Assembly (NCBI GenBank): GCA_022482925.1 | Contig: JAKVOG010000002.1 | Coordinates: 248,001 to 312,000, forward strand | Origin: Selenomonas sp. | Lineage (GTDB): Bacteria; Bacillota; Negativicutes; Selenomonadales; Selenomonadaceae | Reading direction: 5' to 3' | DNA: 64,000 bases | The notes under the pieces: model-generated | Databases searched by the model: none | What the model was told of the DNA's origin: nothing | The model's input: only the letters and a program-made list of their open reading frames with translations | In this document: one piece after another, positions 21,427-31,499 of the stretch | Layout: each line of letters starts with the position of its first letter | Numbering within the stretch: position 1 is the first letter of the stretch | Program-made: the position numbers and the translations under genes

Positions 21427-23046
21427 TTATCGTTTTAGTTTGTCCTGGTTTTGATTGATGATTTCGCCCATGAGCATTTTGCCACGGACATCCGGATGGA
21501 GTCCATCGGTGGAGAAGCCGCTGTCCATGACACGATGCGCCGGATCATAGAAATATGGTTCCAGATCGATGTAATAATCCTGCTGGCGGATCCAGCTGTT
21601 GATCTTTAGCAGTTTGAGTTCCCAGTTTGGATCGGTCGGGACATGGAAGGCAAACTGGATATTTGCCGGATTTACAGGCATCAAGGTGAGGAATATCGGG
21701 CGGATGTTATTGACTTCGCATTTCTGTTTGATTGCAGCAAGGTCGTTGATGACAGACTCCGGACTGGTCTCTGTGGCCCGCAGACTGTTGGTCCCGGTAA
21801 GAATCAGCAGGTTCACCGGCTTGAAGGGCAGGACATCCTGATCGAAGCGCTCCAGCGTCATCCTGGAGGTATCACCGCTGCGTCCGAGGTTCAGGCAGGG
21901 AAAATCAAAATAGGTAGTGTAGCTGTATTCCAGTGAAGCCGGTGAGTTGGATACGGCACCGCCGCCATGGGTGATGCTGTCGCCTAATACGGCGACAGGG
22001 ACACGCTCTTCCTGCTGTTTGACGATGAAATGAGCCGTGTCAGACCAGGGGCTGATGCTGTTGCCCTGTTTGTCAACTGCCCGTACGCGCCAATAGTAAT
22101 CGCCGGCGTAGGGACGGGCGTATTCATCATAGCAGGCAGCAGCAGAGTCGACGGTTTTGTTCCAGATACGGTCAGCCGTAGGTTCTGTATCATTTTCCGT
22201 GGCTGGCGGCTGGATCATGAGCTCTACTTCATAACGATTTATGCCGTGCAATGGAATCCATTGGTAAACCGGATAAATCGGCATTTCAAAGTTGGGCATC
22301 TCGTCGAAGTCATTCAGCAACGGATGATCTGGCTGTGGCAGTGATGCATCGATGTATAGCGGCTCCGCTTTGGAGAAGGCTCCAATCGGGTTGTGATGAA
22401 TGTCCAGAGCCCGTACCCGCCAGTAGATGAATTTGCGGGAGGCATATTTCTTAAGGTCTGCCTGCCAGCCGTTGGTAAAGATCTGATTGGTGCTTTCCAA
22501 ATGGTTGGTTTTGGAAAGTGCGACACTGTTCTCCTGATCCGGCAGACCGGACAGCAGTTCCACCTCGTAGCAGACCGCATTTGGTACAGCATGCCAGACC
22601 AGAAATGGCATCAGGCTGGCCGGGTTGTCTTCGGTATAATGATAGATCGTCCATGGAGCCGGTGGCGTTTTCGTATAGATCGGATTTTCTATCGGTTCTG
22701 AAGGCGGTGTCAGAGCACCAAATAGTCCATAGGCAGTTACCCGGTAGCTGGTTGGTATCCCACTGCGTGGTACTTCAATGGATGAACTGGTAGTCAGGCC
22801 ACTGGTAAAGAAATGGTATTCTGGCTCACCATCGACCAGTCCGGTGGTTTTTGAATAAGTGTCGACTTTATAGAAGCAGGGGTAAGGCAATGGATCCCAG
22901 GTCAGGACCATGTGTCCATCATGTTCATCAAAGGAGGTCTCCAGATGCATGCCCTGCAAACCAAACAGATCTGTTTTTTCAGCAACAAAGATAGAGAATA
23001 TGGTAAAACTGATAATAATAATCAAAAAAAGCGAAAATTTCTTCAT
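21427..23046 (-). CDS. Membrane-anchored SGNH/GDSL hydrolase with fibronectin-III-like repeats
   Basis: MKKFSLFLIIIISFTIFSIF signal; VAVLGDSITHGGG, LNLGRSGDTS, LILTGTNSL, STDGLHPDVRGK; YYWRVRAVD-type repeats. Confidence 0.85.
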   Translation of the reverse strand: MKKFSLFLIIIISFTIFSIFVAEKTDLFGLQGMHLETSFDEHDGHMVLTWDPLPYPCFYKVDTYSKTTGLVDGEPEYHFFTSGLTTSSSIEVPRSGIPTSYRVTAYGLFGALTPPSEPIENPIYTKTPPAPWTIYHYTEDNPASLMPFLVWHAVPNAVCYEVELLSGLPDQENSVALSKTNHLESTNQIFTNGWQADLKKYASRKFIYWRVRALDIHHNPIGAFSKAEPLYIDASLPQPDHPLLNDFDEMPNFEMPIYPVYQWIPLHGINRYEVELMIQPPATENDTEPTADRIWNKTVDSAAACYDEYARPYAGDYYWRVRAVDKQGNSISPWSDTAHFIVKQQEERVPVAVLGDSITHGGGAVSNSPASLEYSYTTYFDFPCLNLGRSGDTSRMTLERFDQDVLPFKPVNLLILTGTNSLRATETSPESVINDLAAIKQKCEVNNIRPIFLTLMPVNPANIQFAFHVPTDPNWELKLLKINSWIRQQDYYIDLEPYFYDPAHRVMDSGFSTDGLHPDVRGKMLMGEIINQNQDKLKR

Positions 23047-23083
23047 AAATAACACCAACTAAAGAGGATTTTGTTTTATATTT

Positions 23084-24420
23084 GATAGTGTAAAATCATT
23101 TGTGTAAACTCAAGTGGGGATAGAAAAAGGAACCACTTTTCTTTATAGTGTTAAGTGACCAAACAAAACACAAAGAAAGAAGGTTCCTTTATGTCTTATC
23201 TTACCACAGAACTTCTCACATCTCTACTCCAAGGCGGTGCTGCCGCCAATGAATTCCTTCGCAGCAAAATCGAAGAAGGTGTCAATGCCGTCCTCAAAGC
23301 TGAACTGGCAGGATTTCTCGGCTACGAGAAGCACAGTTCCGCCGGGTGGAATACAGGCAACAGCCGCAACGGTTCATATCAGCGCACCATCGTGACTTCG
23401 TATGGCAAAATCACGGTGGATGTGCCGCGCGACCGCAATGGCGAATTTCAATCGCCATTATTGCCGACGCGAAAACAACGTGTCGATTCGTTGGAGACTA
23501 CAATCATTCAACTGTACCAACGCGGTGTCACGACGCGTCAAATCGCAGAACTTATCGAGCAGATGTATGGCCATTGCTACACGCCAGCTACCATATCCAA
23601 GATTGCAGCTGATGTGTCGGATCAGGTTGAACAGTTTCATAAACGACCAGTTGCCAAGCGATATGCCGTTATCTTTTGTGATGCAATGTATGTCAATCTC
23701 CGTCGCGACAGTGTAGCCAAGGAGTCTATCCATGTCCTGCTCGGCATTACGCCGGAAGGATACAAGGAAATTCTTGACTATGCCATTCTGCCTTCTGAGT
23801 CAGCGCTGAACTACGCCGATATGCTAAAGAGCTTGAAAATGCGGGGGCTGGAACAGGTACTGCTCTTCGTCTCGGATGGCCTTGTTGGTCTCCCAGACGC
23901 AGTACAGAATGAGTTTCCGCGTGCCAAGCACCAGAGTTGCTGGGTTCATCTCATGCGTGCTGTAAGCCGCCTGGTGCGGCCTTCTGACCGGAAGATCGTC
24001 CTGGATGCGCTTAAGCGTGTGTACCGGCAGGAGAATGCCGCACTCGCAAAACAAGAACTGTCAGCCTTTCTCGACTCGTATGGAACAAAGTACAAGCGAC
24101 TTCATAAGCTTTTTCAGAATGAGTCCAGCCTCTTCTCGTTTTACGAATTTCCGAAGAGCATCCAGCAGACAATTTACACGTCAAACCTCATTGAGAACAA
24201 CAACAAAGGATTTCGTCACAAGGCAAAGCTCAAGGAGCAATTCCCCAACGAGGATTCACTGGAACGATTCGCCTGCACGGTCTACTGTGATTATAACCGA
24301 CGTTTTTCCGGGAAAGCGCATCGTGGATTTCAAGAAGCATATCCGGAGTTGTTGGAGATGTTCACGGATTAATCTTTCAGTCTACACTATAAAAGTTTAC
24401 ACATAAGAGTTGACACTACC
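23084..24420 (+). mobile_element. IS256-family insertion sequence (copy 2, different transposase) with 8-bp TSD ttatattt
   Basis: IRs gatagtgtaaaatcatttgtgtaaact / agtttacacataagagttgacactacc; TSD ttatattt at 23076..23083 and 24421..24428. Confidence 0.9.
23191..24372 (+). CDS. IS256-family transposase
   Basis: VPRDRNGEFQSPLLPTRKQRVDSLETTIIQLYQRGVTTRQIAELIEQMYG; IYTSNLIENNNKGFRHKAK. Confidence 0.95.
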   Translation: MSYLTTELLTSLLQGGAAANEFLRSKIEEGVNAVLKAELAGFLGYEKHSSAGWNTGNSRNGSYQRTIVTSYGKITVDVPRDRNGEFQSPLLPTRKQRVDSLETTIIQLYQRGVTTRQIAELIEQMYGHCYTPATISKIAADVSDQVEQFHKRPVAKRYAVIFCDAMYVNLRRDSVAKESIHVLLGITPEGYKEILDYAILPSESALNYADMLKSLKMRGLEQVLLFVSDGLVGLPDAVQNEFPRAKHQSCWVHLMRAVSRLVRPSDRKIVLDALKRVYRQENAALAKQELSAFLDSYGTKYKRLHKLFQNESSLFSFYEFPKSIQQTIYTSNLIENNNKGFRHKAKLKEQFPNEDSLERFACTVYCDYNRRFSGKAHRGFQEAYPELLEMFTD

Positions 24421-24473
24421 TTATATTTCACGTATATAATAACATATATATTTCAGTATAACATAAATCAGGG

Positions 24474-25019
24474 GTGATGTGGATGGAAAAGCACGGTTTA
24501 GTGTTGATTCATACGGGTGAAGGCAAAGGAAAAACAACAGCAGCACTGGGGCTGGCAATGCGGGCCTGGGGGGATGGTATGCGGGTTCTTATCCTGCAAT
24601 TCATCAAAGGCGGCTGGACCTATGGCGAATTAAAGACAATTTCGGTATTGGAACAGGCTGAAGGCCGGATACATGTGGAGCAGTGTGGTCTGGGGTTCAC
24701 ACACAAAGGTGATACCGATGAGGCTGAGCACCGACAGGCAGCAGCCGGGGCGCTAAAACAGGCTGAGCAGGCAATCACGAGTGGGGACTGGGACCTCATC
24801 ATTCTCGATGAGATCAATTATGCAATCAAATTCGGCCTGATCACGGAGGCAGAGGCGCTGCGACTGCTCGATATACGACCAGCTGGTTTGCATCTTGTTC
24901 TGACGGGCCGTGATGCCAGGCCGGCATTAATCGATCGTGCCGATCTGGTAACGGAGATGAAGCTGATTAAGCATCCGTATCAGCAGGGGATCAAAGCTCA
25001 GCAGGGAATCGAATTCTAA
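24474..25019 (+). CDS. cobO: Cob(I)yrinic acid a,c-diamide adenosyltransferase
   Basis: IHTGEGKGKTTAALGLAMRAWGDGMRVLILQFIKG; LIILDEINYAIKFGLI; LVLTGRDA. Confidence 0.93.
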   Translation: MMWMEKHGLVLIHTGEGKGKTTAALGLAMRAWGDGMRVLILQFIKGGWTYGELKTISVLEQAEGRIHVEQCGLGFTHKGDTDEAEHRQAAAGALKQAEQAITSGDWDLIILDEINYAIKFGLITEAEALRLLDIRPAGLHLVLTGRDARPALIDRADLVTEMKLIKHPYQQGIKAQQGIEF

Positions 25020-25163
25020 TAAAATTAACGAATGTCTCTTGTATTCATACACAATATGCGATAGAATTGTAACTATGTATTAAGACTGTATCGTCATATG
25101 TGCTGCTGAAACAGACAATATCATTTTGACGGACGATATCTCTTGGATTAGGAGTGTTGAAAA

Positions 25164-26816
25164 ATGAGAAGTGACATCGTAAAGAAGGGCGCCACTCGCT
25201 GCGCGCATCGTTCCCTGTTCCATGCAAATGGTTATGGACCGGAGGATTTGAAGAAACCGTTGATCGGTATCTGCAATTCATTCAATGAGATTATTCCTGG
25301 ACATATTCATCTGCGTGAGATTGCTGAGGCGGCTAAGCTGGGTGTGGCTGCCGCGGGGGGAACGCCGGTAGAGTTCCCGGCGATCGGTGTCTGCGATGGC
25401 ATTGCCATGGGACATACAGGTATGAAGTATTCGCTGGCCAGCCGTGAGCTGATTGCGGATTCAGTCGAAGCTGTGACGATGGCTTCCGGTTTTGATGGCC
25501 TCGTGCTTATCCCGAACTGCGATAAGATTGTACCGGGGATGCTCATGGCGGCTGCCCGCCTGAATATTCCGGCTGTCGTCGTGTCCGGCGGCCCGATGCT
25601 GCCAGGTCGTTATCATGGTCAGGATGTCAGTGTCAGTCAGGCCTTCGAGGCAGCAGGTAAATTCGCTGCTGGTGATATGACCGAAGCAGAAATGACGGAG
25701 CTTGAGGCGAAATGTTGCCCAGGCTGTGGTTCCTGTGCCGGGCTTTTCACCGCCAATACGATGAATTCCCTGACTGAGGTCCTGGGCATGGCATTGCCGG
25801 GCAACGGGACGATTCCAGCTGCTTACAATGGTGCTCGCCGTCTGCTGGCAAAACGTGCAGGCGCAGTGGTGATGGATCTGATCGAAAAGAATATCAAGCC
25901 GCGTGATATCATGACGCAGAAAGCATTTGAGAATGCAATTACGGTTGATATGGGCATTGGTGGTTCTTCCAATACGGTCCTGCATCTGACGGCGATTGCG
26001 CATGAGGCTGGAATTGAGCTGCCAGCACCGCTCTTCGATAAGATTTCCCGTCGTACGCCTTATATCACGAAACTCAGCCCAGGTGGACATCATCACATGG
26101 TGGATCTGGATGAGGCTGGCGGTATTTCTGCAGTCATGCATGAGCTGTCCCGGAAGGATATCATTCATCTGGATGCCCTGACGGTGAACGGAACGATGGG
26201 CGATCGGATCAAAGATGCCGAGGTCCTGAACCGCGAGGTAATCCATAGTGTGGATGCGCCGTATCGCAAAGAGGGGGGCATTGCCATTCTGAAGGGCAAC
26301 CTTGCACCGGATTATGCGGTAGTCAAGGCTTCGGCGGTAGCTGATGATATGCAGACCTATCAGGGTAAAGCCAAATGCTATGATTCGGAGACAGCAGCCT
26401 GTGAGGCAATCATGGCTGGTGATATCCATGATGGGGACGTTGTAGTCATCCGCTATGAAGGACCAAAAGGTGGCCCGGGCATGCAGGAGATGTTGAATCC
26501 GACAGCAGTTATCACGGGACGCGGACTGAAGGTTGGTCTGATCACGGATGGCCGTTTTAGTGGTGCCAGCCGTGGCGCCTGTGTCGGTCATGTCTCACCA
26601 GAGGCAATGGAAGGCGGGCCAATTGGTCTGATTAAGGATGGCGATGTCATCACGATTGATATTCCCAACCGTAAACTGGAACTGGCAGTCAGTGACGAAG
26701 AACTGGCTAAACGCAAGGCCGCCTGGAAGCAGCCAGAGCCAAAGATCAAGCATGGCTATCTGTCCCGGTATGCAAAGCTGACGACGTCGGCCAGCACGGG
26801 TGCTGTTCTTAAATAA
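25164..26816 (+). CDS. ilvD: Dihydroxy-acid dehydratase
   Basis: [57 protein letters not shown]. Confidence 0.97.
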   Translation: MRSDIVKKGATRCAHRSLFHANGYGPEDLKKPLIGICNSFNEIIPGHIHLREIAEAAKLGVAAAGGTPVEFPAIGVCDGIAMGHTGMKYSLASRELIADSVEAVTMASGFDGLVLIPNCDKIVPGMLMAAARLNIPAVVVSGGPMLPGRYHGQDVSVSQAFEAAGKFAAGDMTEAEMTELEAKCCPGCGSCAGLFTANTMNSLTEVLGMALPGNGTIPAAYNGARRLLAKRAGAVVMDLIEKNIKPRDIMTQKAFENAITVDMGIGGSSNTVLHLTAIAHEAGIELPAPLFDKISRRTPYITKLSPGGHHHMVDLDEAGGISAVMHELSRKDIIHLDALTVNGTMGDRIKDAEVLNREVIHSVDAPYRKEGGIAILKGNLAPDYAVVKASAVADDMQTYQGKAKCYDSETAACEAIMAGDIHDGDVVVIRYEGPKGGPGMQEMLNPTAVITGRGLKVGLITDGRFSGASRGACVGHVSPEAMEGGPIGLIKDGDVITIDIPNRKLELAVSDEELAKRKAAWKQPEPKIKHGYLSRYAKLTTSASTGAVLK

Positions 26817-26835
26817 GAAGCGGCTATAAGCAGTT

Positions 26836-26880
26836 AAACAACCCATCAGAGCATAAAGCGGCTCTGATGGGTTGTTTTTA
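26836..26880 (+). terminator. Intrinsic terminator after ilvD
   Basis: aacaacccatcagagcataaagcggctctgatgggttgttttt. Confidence 0.9.
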
Positions 26881-26938
26881 TGCAGGGAATTCGTTATAAT
26901 AAGGAACGTTGAAAAAGAAATTTCGAGGTGTACATCTT

Positions 26939-27430
26939 TTGCATATTGTATTGATTGAACCGGAGATTCCGGGAAATACGGGAAATATCGCGCGTCTCTG
27001 TGCTGCTACGGGTATGGAGCTGCATCTGGTCAAGCCGCTGGGCTTTTCGACTGATGATAAGTATCTGAAGCGGGCTGGACTGGATTACTGGCATTTAGTG
27101 AAAGTCCATTATCATGAAAACTTCGCTGAGGTTCTGGCAATGTACCACGGGCATAACTTTTATTATTGCTCGACCAAGGCGCCACATGCTTATACAGAAG
27201 TTCAGTATGAACCGGATGATATGCTGGTATTTGGTAAGGAGTCGGCAGGGATTCCGGAACAGATCCTTGATGCGCATTGGGATAGCTGTGTGCGGATTCC
27301 GATGATTGCCGAGGCCCGCTCGCTCAACTTATCGAATTCTGTTGCCATCGTTGCCTATGAGGCAATGCGGCAAATGGACTTTGTGCATCTGGCTGAGGCT
27401 GGCCCCGGGCTGCGGATGTGGAAGAAATGA
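26939..27430 (+). CDS. trmL: tRNA (cytidine(34)-2'-O)-methyltransferase
   Basis: LHIVLIEPEIPGNTGNIARLCAATGMELHLVKPLGF; SPOUT knot EARSLNLSNSVAIVAYEAMRQ. Confidence 0.92.
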   Translation: MHIVLIEPEIPGNTGNIARLCAATGMELHLVKPLGFSTDDKYLKRAGLDYWHLVKVHYHENFAEVLAMYHGHNFYYCSTKAPHAYTEVQYEPDDMLVFGKESAGIPEQILDAHWDSCVRIPMIAEARSLNLSNSVAIVAYEAMRQMDFVHLAEAGPGLRMWKK

Positions 27431-27493
27431 TCGGATACTGGTGTGCCGGTCTGAATCATAGTATGATATTTTGACAGATAGGAATGAAAACCA

Positions 27494-28411
27494 TTGAAGA
27501 TAGATATGCGTTTTATTGAGGCTTGTCAGGAGTTCCTGAAGCCGGAGCAGCTGCTTTGTGATGAACCGATGAGCAAGCATACGACTTTTGAGATTGGTGG
27601 TCCGGCGGACTGCCTGATTTTTCCTGCTTCGTTGGCAGAGGTACAGCAGGTCCTGAAGCTGGTTCGGGTGTATGAATTACCGTTGACGATTCTTGGAAAT
27701 GGTTCGAATCTGCTGGTCCGTGATAAGGGAATCCGTGGAGTTGTGCTGGATTTCAGTGCGCCTATGTCTGCTATTCGCTGTGAAGGAACGCGTATCATTG
27801 CCGGAGCTGGTGCACTGCTGAAAGATGTTTCTGAGTGTGCAGCGGCAAATGCGCTTACCGGGCTGGAGTATGCCTGTGGGATTCCGGGTAGCGTCGGTGG
27901 TGCGATCTTCATGAATGCCGGAGCCTATGACGGTGAAACGAAGAATGTGGCTGATGTAGTCCGGGCTGTGACGCTCAATGGCGAGATCCGGACGTATCAG
28001 CGGGATGAACTGGAGCTCGGGTATCGCCATAGTATCTTCCAGACCAATGGGGAAGCCATCTGTGAGGTGGAGCTGCAGCTGCAGCCGGGGAATGAGGCGG
28101 AAATTCGCGCCAAGATCGCAGATTATACTCATCGTCGTGAAAGCAAGCAGCCGCTGGAGATGCCAAGTGCAGGCAGTACATTCAAGCGGCCGGAAGGTTA
28201 CTTTGCCGGGACACTGATTGATCAGACCGGCTTGAAGGGGCTGAAGGTCGGCGGTGCGCAGGTATCGACGAAACATGCCGGATTCGTGGTCAATGCTGGC
28301 GGTGCAACTGCAGCGGATGTGGTCAATCTTATCCATGAAGTGCAGCGTCAGGTCAAGGCGAAACACGGCGTGGAACTTCATCCGGAAGTCCGCATGATCG
28401 GCGAAAAATAA
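27494..28411 (+). CDS. murB: UDP-N-acetylmuramate dehydrogenase
   Basis: TTFEIGGPADCLIFP, ILGNGSNLLVRDKGIRGVVL, GIPGSVGGAIFMNAGAYDGE, AGSTFKRPEGYFAGTLID. Confidence 0.96.
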   Translation: MKIDMRFIEACQEFLKPEQLLCDEPMSKHTTFEIGGPADCLIFPASLAEVQQVLKLVRVYELPLTILGNGSNLLVRDKGIRGVVLDFSAPMSAIRCEGTRIIAGAGALLKDVSECAAANALTGLEYACGIPGSVGGAIFMNAGAYDGETKNVADVVRAVTLNGEIRTYQRDELELGYRHSIFQTNGEAICEVELQLQPGNEAEIRAKIADYTHRRESKQPLEMPSAGSTFKRPEGYFAGTLIDQTGLKGLKVGGAQVSTKHAGFVVNAGGATAADVVNLIHEVQRQVKAKHGVELHPEVRMIGEK

Positions 28412-28426
28412 CAAGGACACATATTG

Positions 28427-28463
28427 AGGACACAGAGCTTTTTACAGCTTTGTGTCTTTTTTT
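28427..28463 (+). terminator. Intrinsic terminator after murB
   Basis: gacacagagctttttacagctttgtgtctttttttatt. Confidence 0.8.
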
Positions 28464-28535
28464 ATTTTATAGGCAGGAATTCACTATGAAAGTCAGAATA
28501 TTAATGATATAGAGGATCGAAAGGAGAGGATTCTT

Positions 28536-30149
28536 ATGCGGCTAGAATTTTTAGGAGCAGCCCATACAGTGACTGGGTCGTGCTATCTGCTGGAAACGCA
28601 GGAAAAAAATTATCTGATTGATTGTGGTATGTTTCAGGGCGCACGGCGTATCCGTGAGCTGAATTATGAGGAGTTTTCCTTTAACCCGGCTGATATCGAT
28701 GCGGTTTTACTGACGCATGCACATGTCGACCATTGCGGATTGATTCCAAAGCTGGTAAAGGAGGGATTCCAGGGCACCGTCTATGGTACACATGCGACCT
28801 GTGATCTGGTTCGGATTATGCTGCCTGATTCAGCACATATCCAGGAAGCCGATGCGGAACTTTCATCACGTAAAAACCGGCGTCGTGGTGAAGAGCCAGT
28901 CCAGCCCATCTATACACTGGAAGATGCGGCGGCAGCGCTTGAGCACTTTATTTCCATGCCGTATGAAAATGCCTTTATGCTAGGGGATAATGTTCGGGTC
29001 ATCTTCCATGATGCCGGTCACATTCTTGGGTCGGCTATTGTTGAGCTTTATGTGACAGAAGGCGACAAGACAACCAAACTGGTTTTCTCGGGGGATCTTG
29101 GGCAGCCAAATCAGCCAATTATCAAGGATCCGACTATTGTCCGGGGGGCAGACTTCCTGGTGGTCGAGTCCACCTATGGCGACCGGCTTCATCAGATCTA
29201 CGATAAGGAGACTGCATTGCTGGAAATCATCAACGATACAATGGATCGTGGTGGCAATCTGATCATCCCATCCTTTGCGGTAGGACGTACCCAGACTTTG
29301 CTCTATTATTTCTATAATATGTGGAAGGCCGGGCGGCTGGATGGTGACATTCCGATTATCCTGGATAGTCCGCTGGCAATTAATGCAACCCGTATCTTCA
29401 TGAAGAATTTTGAGGACTTCGATGAGGATGCGATCAAGCTCTTTAAAGCGCGTGGCAAGATAATCGAGTTCCCACAGGTCCGTGTCTGTGAAACGGCTGA
29501 GGAATCCCGGGCGCTGAATAGCTCAGAGGGCTCCGCTATCATCATCTCGGCTTCTGGCATGGCAGATGCCGGCCGTATCCTGCATCATCTGAAACATAAC
29601 CTTTGGCGGCCGGAGTCGACCATTCTGTTTGTTGGCTATCAGGCTGAGGGCAGCCTGGGCCGTCGACTGGTTGAGGGAATGAAACGTGTCCGGGTTCTGG
29701 GTGAAGAAGTAGCGGTCAAAGCTCAGATCCAGATGCTGGATGGTTTCTCAGCACATGCGGATGCAAACCAGCTGATGGACTGGATCAGTAATTTTCAGGA
29801 TCCAAAGCCAGCCAAGGTCTTTGTGGTTCATGGTGAGGCACAGTCTCAGGAAGCGCTCAAAGCCCGTATCCAGAAGGAATGTGGCGAAGAAGTCTATGTA
29901 CCATTCCGTGGCGATGTCGTGAAAATCAATGGCCGGGCATCGGAGGTACAGCCATCCAATATCCCGTCGGTATCGGTGGAGATGGAAATGGAAGAGCAGC
30001 TGCGTGAATTCGATGCCGAATATCGTTCACTTCGGCATAAAGTCCTGCAGTTGGCCGTTCGCCAGCCGAAGACGATGGAACCACTTATCAAGTCTATCAA
30101 TAAAGGCTTCAATTATATGAAGAAGCTTTTTGCACCGTTCAATATTTAA
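28536..30149 (+). CDS. Beta-CASP MBL-fold RNA hydrolase-like protein
   Basis: LTHAHVDHCGLIPKL, FHDAGHILGSAIVELY, IIISASGMADAGRILHHLKHNLW, DGFSAHADANQLMDWI. Confidence 0.9.
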   Translation: MRLEFLGAAHTVTGSCYLLETQEKNYLIDCGMFQGARRIRELNYEEFSFNPADIDAVLLTHAHVDHCGLIPKLVKEGFQGTVYGTHATCDLVRIMLPDSAHIQEADAELSSRKNRRRGEEPVQPIYTLEDAAAALEHFISMPYENAFMLGDNVRVIFHDAGHILGSAIVELYVTEGDKTTKLVFSGDLGQPNQPIIKDPTIVRGADFLVVESTYGDRLHQIYDKETALLEIINDTMDRGGNLIIPSFAVGRTQTLLYYFYNMWKAGRLDGDIPIILDSPLAINATRIFMKNFEDFDEDAIKLFKARGKIIEFPQVRVCETAEESRALNSSEGSAIIISASGMADAGRILHHLKHNLWRPESTILFVGYQAEGSLGRRLVEGMKRVRVLGEEVAVKAQIQMLDGFSAHADANQLMDWISNFQDPKPAKVFVVHGEAQSQEALKARIQKECGEEVYVPFRGDVVKINGRASEVQPSNIPSVSVEMEMEEQLREFDAEYRSLRHKVLQLAVRQPKTMEPLIKSINKGFNYMKKLFAPFNI

Positions 30150-30271
30150 GATAATCAGGCACGCAATTAGGAAAAAAGTCCTTGACGTCGATTTTATGAA
30201 CTGTTATGATATGGACTGAGAGAATTAACAGATTTAATATAGTTCATATAGACAGGGGTTATGGAATCAGC

Positions 30272-30589
30272 ATGGAACAGATTGAGCGTGTCAAGAAAAT
30301 CACAAATGCCTGGGAACCGGAACTTTGCCGTCGTTCGGTCAATCGTGACGAAAAGGTTTGTATGGATATCTATCATGCAGGTGCTATCGAGCCGGAACGT
30401 CATAAGGTAACGATGGCCCGTGCGGTTGATTACATCAGCAGCATGGCAGCCGTCATGGATATCAAGTCCATGCTGCGTGATCTTGACCATATCACGATCC
30501 GTGGGGCGATAGACGATCATCTGATTTACCGGGTTACTGCCCGTTATGGTTACGCCGAGGAAGAATTTGTCCTGGCTGATGAAGCCTGA
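30272..30589 (+). CDS. Conserved hypothetical protein
   Basis: MEQIERVKKITNAWEPELCRRSVNRDEKVCMDIYHAG... ; followed by terminator ctgccgcaggatggggtcctgcggcag. Confidence 0.6.
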   Translation: MEQIERVKKITNAWEPELCRRSVNRDEKVCMDIYHAGAIEPERHKVTMARAVDYISSMAAVMDIKSMLRDLDHITIRGAIDDHLIYRVTARYGYAEEEFVLADEA

Positions 30590-30691
30590 TTGGTTAATTG
30601 AACAGTATTGCTGCCGCAGGATGGGGTCCTGCGGCAGTTATTTTTATTGGAAGATGCCCTTGCCAAAAAAAGACGATTTGTTTATAATAGA

Positions 30692-30707
30692 GTTGAACGT
30701 GTTCAAC
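30692..30707. promoter_or_regulatory. Palindromic operator at the TetR gene promoter
   Basis: gttgaacgtgttcaac, 4 nt downstream of the -10 box tataat (30683-30688). Confidence 0.8.
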
Positions 30708-30733
30708 CATACGACTTGGAGGTTGTCGATGTG

Positions 30734-31408
30734 ATGAAAAATAAGAATCTGCCGCTGGAGCATACCGAAGAGGTACGTCGACGGATATTGGAAAGCGCGA
30801 AGACACTGCTGCTGAAGTACGGATATGCCAAGACGACAATTCGGATGATCGTGGAGCATTCCGGCATCCTGACGGGGAGTATCTACTACCTGTTCCGGAA
30901 TAAAGAAGACATTTTCCAGTCTTTGTACCTGTCGATTACCAAGAATTGTATTACACGCATTGATCATTATTGCGCAGGAGAATCTCCGGTATTCAAATAT
31001 GCTGCAGTTTGTGAAGTGGAGCTTAAGAAAATGGAAGAAGATGAGCTGATCCGTGACGCGTATTTCACGGGCTATAGTTCCAAGCAGATATTTGAGCAAA
31101 TGGTTGAGCAGTTCATGCTGCTGGCGCATCATCTGTTTGATGGTACTGCCTATGAGATGGATCGTGATACCTGTTATCGTAAGTCTTTGCTCATCAAGGG
31201 AGCCATGAGGGCCTGTATTGCCGAGCTGTATTTTCAGCGTGATATATCGCCGGGGGCCAGCCGTAAGGCATTGATTGAGATGGCCTTGACGCTCTTCGGT
31301 GTGGATCCGAAACAGATTCAGGCAATCCAGGTCCGGATACTGGAGCAGGAAGATCTTTGGGAGACGATTGCCCAGCAATTGGTTGAGGCGCCAATTCAGG
31401 ATATTTGA
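30734..31408 (+). CDS. TetR/AcrR-family transcriptional regulator
   Basis: VRRRILESAKTLLLKYGYAKTTIRMIVEHSGILTGSIYYLFRNKEDIF HTH. Confidence 0.93.
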   Translation: MKNKNLPLEHTEEVRRRILESAKTLLLKYGYAKTTIRMIVEHSGILTGSIYYLFRNKEDIFQSLYLSITKNCITRIDHYCAGESPVFKYAAVCEVELKKMEEDELIRDAYFTGYSSKQIFEQMVEQFMLLAHHLFDGTAYEMDRDTCYRKSLLIKGAMRACIAELYFQRDISPGASRKALIEMALTLFGVDPKQIQAIQVRILEQEDLWETIAQQLVEAPIQDI

Positions 31409-31469
31409 TCAGAAAAATAGTTTAAACCCTGGCAGAAACAGTTGCCCGGGGATAAATTTTACCATAATT

Positions 31470-31483
31470 TTGAACGTGTTCAA
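31470..31483. promoter_or_regulatory. Second copy of TetR operator in front of the efflux operon
   Basis: ttgaacgtgttcaa, core identical to the 30692 site. Confidence 0.8.
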
Positions 31484-31499
31484 TGAGAGGGTGGCATAA

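Noticed and set aside
24418-24480. Cobalamin riboswitch upstream of cobO
   Set aside because: The gap is short, AT-rich and abuts an IS end; no B12-box (gccactg) present
25020-25163. T-box or ilv leader upstream of ilvD
   Set aside because: No T-box core (agggtggtaccgcg) and no terminator hairpin in the leader
25461-26591. 376-aa minus-strand ORF opposite ilvD
   Set aside because: Antisense shadow of a well-supported gene; composition His/Arg/Ile-rich with no motif
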